Source: Anaerolineaceae bacterium (GTDB lineage Bacteria > Chloroflexota > Anaerolineae > Anaerolineales > Anaerolineaceae). Taken from it: a DNA stretch of 64,000 nt. The notes below the pieces were generated by a model, which saw only the letters and a list, made by a program, of their open reading frames with translations, did no database searches and had not been told where the DNA came from. This document shows, piece by piece, positions 62,262 through 64,000 of this stretch (within the stretch, counting starts at the first letter, position 1; the number at the start of each line of letters is the position of its first letter). The position numbers and the translations under genes were made by a program. The stretch is taken from positions 1,054,001 to 1,118,000 of the forward strand of contig JAENZD010000001.1 in the NCBI GenBank assembly GCA_016841445.1, read 5' to 3'.

Positions 62262-63842
62262 CTAGACAAAGCGTTCTCTGATTTCAGCGCTGACGTAATC
62301 CAAGACAGCAACCGTGATCGCAATGAACCAAACCGCTATACCCGCTTCTTGATATTTCCAGTTTCTGATCCACTGCACAAGGATATACCCAATCCCACCG
62401 CCACCAACAATACCGATGATCGTTGACATACGGATGTTAATATCCCACCGGTAAATTGTAAAGGAGACAAAGGGTGGAATAATTTGCGGGACAACCCCAA
62501 ACATAACAATCTGGAACCAGTTTGCACCTGTTGCTTGGACTGCTTCAATTGGACCTGGATCGATTGACTCGATCGCTTCTGAATAAAGTTTCCCGAGAGC
62601 AGCAATGGAGTGAACGGTCAGCGCAAGGATACCTGCAAAAGGACCTAACCCAACGATGATAATTGCCAGGATTGCCCAAATTAAAGGTTCAATCGAGCGA
62701 ATAACGTTGAGGATGAAGCGGACAAAGTAGTAAATGCCTAAAGTAAAGGCATTTGCACTCATCAGGTTTCTTGCTGCCAGGAAGCTTACTGGGACGGACA
62801 AAATGACGCCAAAGAACGTTGCCATCATGCCGATGAAGATCGTTTCTATCATTAATACGAAAGCAAGTTCTAACTCTTCGCTGATTTCCCAGGTCCCGAT
62901 CCTGCTGATTTGTTTGCCCTGGAGCTGCCATTCCGCAACACCTTGGACATTCGTGCGGATCGTATCTCCAATAGGAAACGGCCAAACAAGATCGACTTCA
63001 AAATAGCCATCCTCATCGGGCATGACTTTTAGGTTGGTATCCGTCTCTAAATCCCTGTGTATGTAAAATCTTCCAGCAGAATCACGCCACCAAATTTCCA
63101 CTTCCTGATCCGGATCGAAGTTGAAACCTTCGACATGAATGACTGTACCAGGCGTGACCATTCGTTCCCATTCATCTGTTTCCGGGTTTTTGCCAACTTC
63201 TTCCAAGGTTGGTGTTCCGCAGGTTGGATCAGCAATTAAGTAAGGCTTTTCTTCTCGTGGCTCCGATTGAGGCGGCGGAGAATCTGTGCAGGGGTAACCC
63301 AGCTCAGCAGTTCCAATAACCTCTTCTGTCGGATAAGAGATTGCTTTTTCCCAAGGCCAGAGCACCTGTTTTAGAATGGGGAAAGAATCATCAAATTGCG
63401 TGACAAAACCATACAGGTCAATTTTGCCAATTTGCCAGCCGATCAAGAAAAATACAATCAGGATGAGTGCAAAAACTATTACAGGTTTTCTTTTATCCGG
63501 TTTTCCAGCTGCTTTTGATACTTGATAAGCATCAACAATATTCCAGATATACATCAGGCCGAAAAAGACAGCAATGACGATAAAAACCGGCTGCAGTCTG
63601 AAGGCTTTTAGGACTATATCAACAATACCTGTGTCACGGGGTGCGGCAATTCTAAAACGCCAAATGAGGAGACCTACAAGCGAAGCAAAACTCCCGAAGA
63701 TGATAATTCCCCTTTTGATCGCCCTGCCAAGGGACTGACCCAATCCAGGAATTATAGCGGATAAAAGCGCAGCTAACCAGGCTGGAACAAGGCTTGGGAG
63801 TGAGGGTTCTTCTTTGTAAACTCTATCTTTTTTTGCTTTCAT
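62262..63842 (-). CDS. Phosphonate-type ABC permease (PhnE-like) with large N-terminal extension
   Basis: The 526-residue protein is about twice the usual PhnE size. Residues of about 20-140 form a membrane domain with an IPGLGQSLGRAIKRG motif. Residues of about 200-320 form an extracytoplasmic beta-rich region (GTVIHVEGFNFDPDQEVEIWW, IPT-like). The C-terminal 200 residues are a complete PhnE permease with the EAIESIDPGPIEAVQATGA coupling loop. It should import phosphonate or phosphite-type anions. Its start overlaps the ATPase stop by four bases. Confidence 0.85.
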   Translation of the reverse strand: MKAKKDRVYKEEPSLPSLVPAWLAALLSAIIPGLGQSLGRAIKRGIIIFGSFASLVGLLIWRFRIAAPRDTGIVDIVLKAFRLQPVFIVIAVFFGLMYIWNIVDAYQVSKAAGKPDKRKPVIVFALILIVFFLIGWQIGKIDLYGFVTQFDDSFPILKQVLWPWEKAISYPTEEVIGTAELGYPCTDSPPPQSEPREEKPYLIADPTCGTPTLEEVGKNPETDEWERMVTPGTVIHVEGFNFDPDQEVEIWWRDSAGRFYIHRDLETDTNLKVMPDEDGYFEVDLVWPFPIGDTIRTNVQGVAEWQLQGKQISRIGTWEISEELELAFVLMIETIFIGMMATFFGVILSVPVSFLAARNLMSANAFTLGIYYFVRFILNVIRSIEPLIWAILAIIIVGLGPFAGILALTVHSIAALGKLYSEAIESIDPGPIEAVQATGANWFQIVMFGVVPQIIPPFVSFTIYRWDINIRMSTIIGIVGGGGIGYILVQWIRNWKYQEAGIAVWFIAITVAVLDYVSAEIRERFV

Positions 63843-64000
63843 TCCTCCACCACCTCTCCTACGCTGCCTTCAAGTGATGTATCACTGATACGCACGGCCT
63901 CTTCACCGTAGATTGTTTTGAATTCATCATCCGTCATTTTTTGAATCTCTTTTTTCGTCCCCTGGTAAACGAGATGACCTTCCCTTAACCCGATAACAGA
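63839..64000 (-). CDS. phnC: Phosphonate ABC transporter ATP-binding protein, C-terminal end (cut by window)
   Basis: The last 53 codons of a gene continuing beyond the window encode SVIGLREGHLVYQGT and, further on, a DDEFKTIYGEEAV segment. This matches the C-terminus of PhnC, where RVIGLRDGRIV and IYG are typical. The stop overlaps the permease start (ATGA), so the genes form one operon. The Walker motifs are outside the window. Confidence 0.75.
   Translation of the reverse strand, partial: SVIGLREGHLVYQGTKKEIQKMTDDEFKTIYGEEAVRISDTSLEGSVGEVVEE

Noticed and set aside
1-64000. CRISPR arrays, insertion sequences, prophage or integrative elements
   Set aside because: No regularly spaced repeats, transposase, integrase or phage structural genes were seen on either strand.

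Overview
The window looks like a chromosomal segment of a strictly anaerobic bacterium of the phylum Chloroflexota, probably class Anaerolineae. This is inferred from the moderate-to-low GC content, the bundle of sugar-handling oxidoreductases and isomerases, the lipoproteins with classical lipoboxes, FtsZ with a DVPAFLR tail, and a peroxiredoxin that appears to use selenocysteine. No sequence search was possible, so the taxonomy is an inference. No rRNA, insertion sequence, prophage or CRISPR array is visible. One tRNA gene (Leu, anticodon UAG) is present.

Layout. 0.2-12.4 kb, minus strand: ATP-type PEP carboxykinase, a modular glycosidase-like lipoprotein, NusB and Asp23, two small unknowns, a Rel-type (p)ppGpp enzyme, a HAD hydrolase, and a two-gene iron-sulfur/FAD dehydrogenase of the sarcosine/opine/proline dehydrogenase type. 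13-21.8 kb: a housekeeping block with tRNA-Leu, trigger factor, ClpP, HAD-IIA phosphatase, RlmN, FtsY, RF2 (prfB, with a programmed frameshift), phosphofructokinase, and MscL with a response-regulator-like partner. 21.8-32.8 kb: serpin, cyclase and CapA-like secreted or metabolic proteins, a thiolase, then a GH13/GH57 pair whose 3' ends overlap and an NAD-dependent epimerase-like protein. 32.9-36.2 kb: an operon with an unknown 40+ kDa protein, FtsZ and two tiny proteins, followed by a decayed VOC-family fragment. 36.3-54.3 kb: sugar metabolism (DUF4380, two Gfo/Idh/MocA oxidoreductases, a TIM-barrel isomerase, ROK kinase, mannose-6-P isomerase, DegT aminotransferase, BadF-type kinase, GH4). 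This is interrupted by a PadR-controlled FecCD-type ABC importer and by the selenocysteine peroxiredoxin and gamma-glutamyltransferase genes. 54.4-64 kb: threonine synthase, several poorly known proteins, YibE/F, an MFS permease, DegV, and the start of a phosphonate-type ABC transporter that runs off the window.

Most notable. (1) The minus-strand peroxiredoxin at 47689-48402 has a single in-frame UGA exactly at the peroxidatic cysteine. Seventeen bases after that UGA lies a GGUC tetraloop on a perfect 7-bp stem, the layout of a bacterial SECIS element. (2) In the 640-bp gap between the divergent MocA and PadR genes, the minus strand carries a TTGACA-17-TAAAAT promoter, a perfect 21-bp palindrome at the predicted start site, a second hairpin and a terminator: a candidate unannotated RNA of about 90 nt. 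(3) The importer ATPase is fused to a THEP1-like second P-loop NTPase. (4) PadR appears to be translated from a leaderless transcript whose operator covers the -10 box. (5) Several enzymes keep their fold but have altered active-site motifs (DeoC-like, CapA-like, PfkA, Rel).
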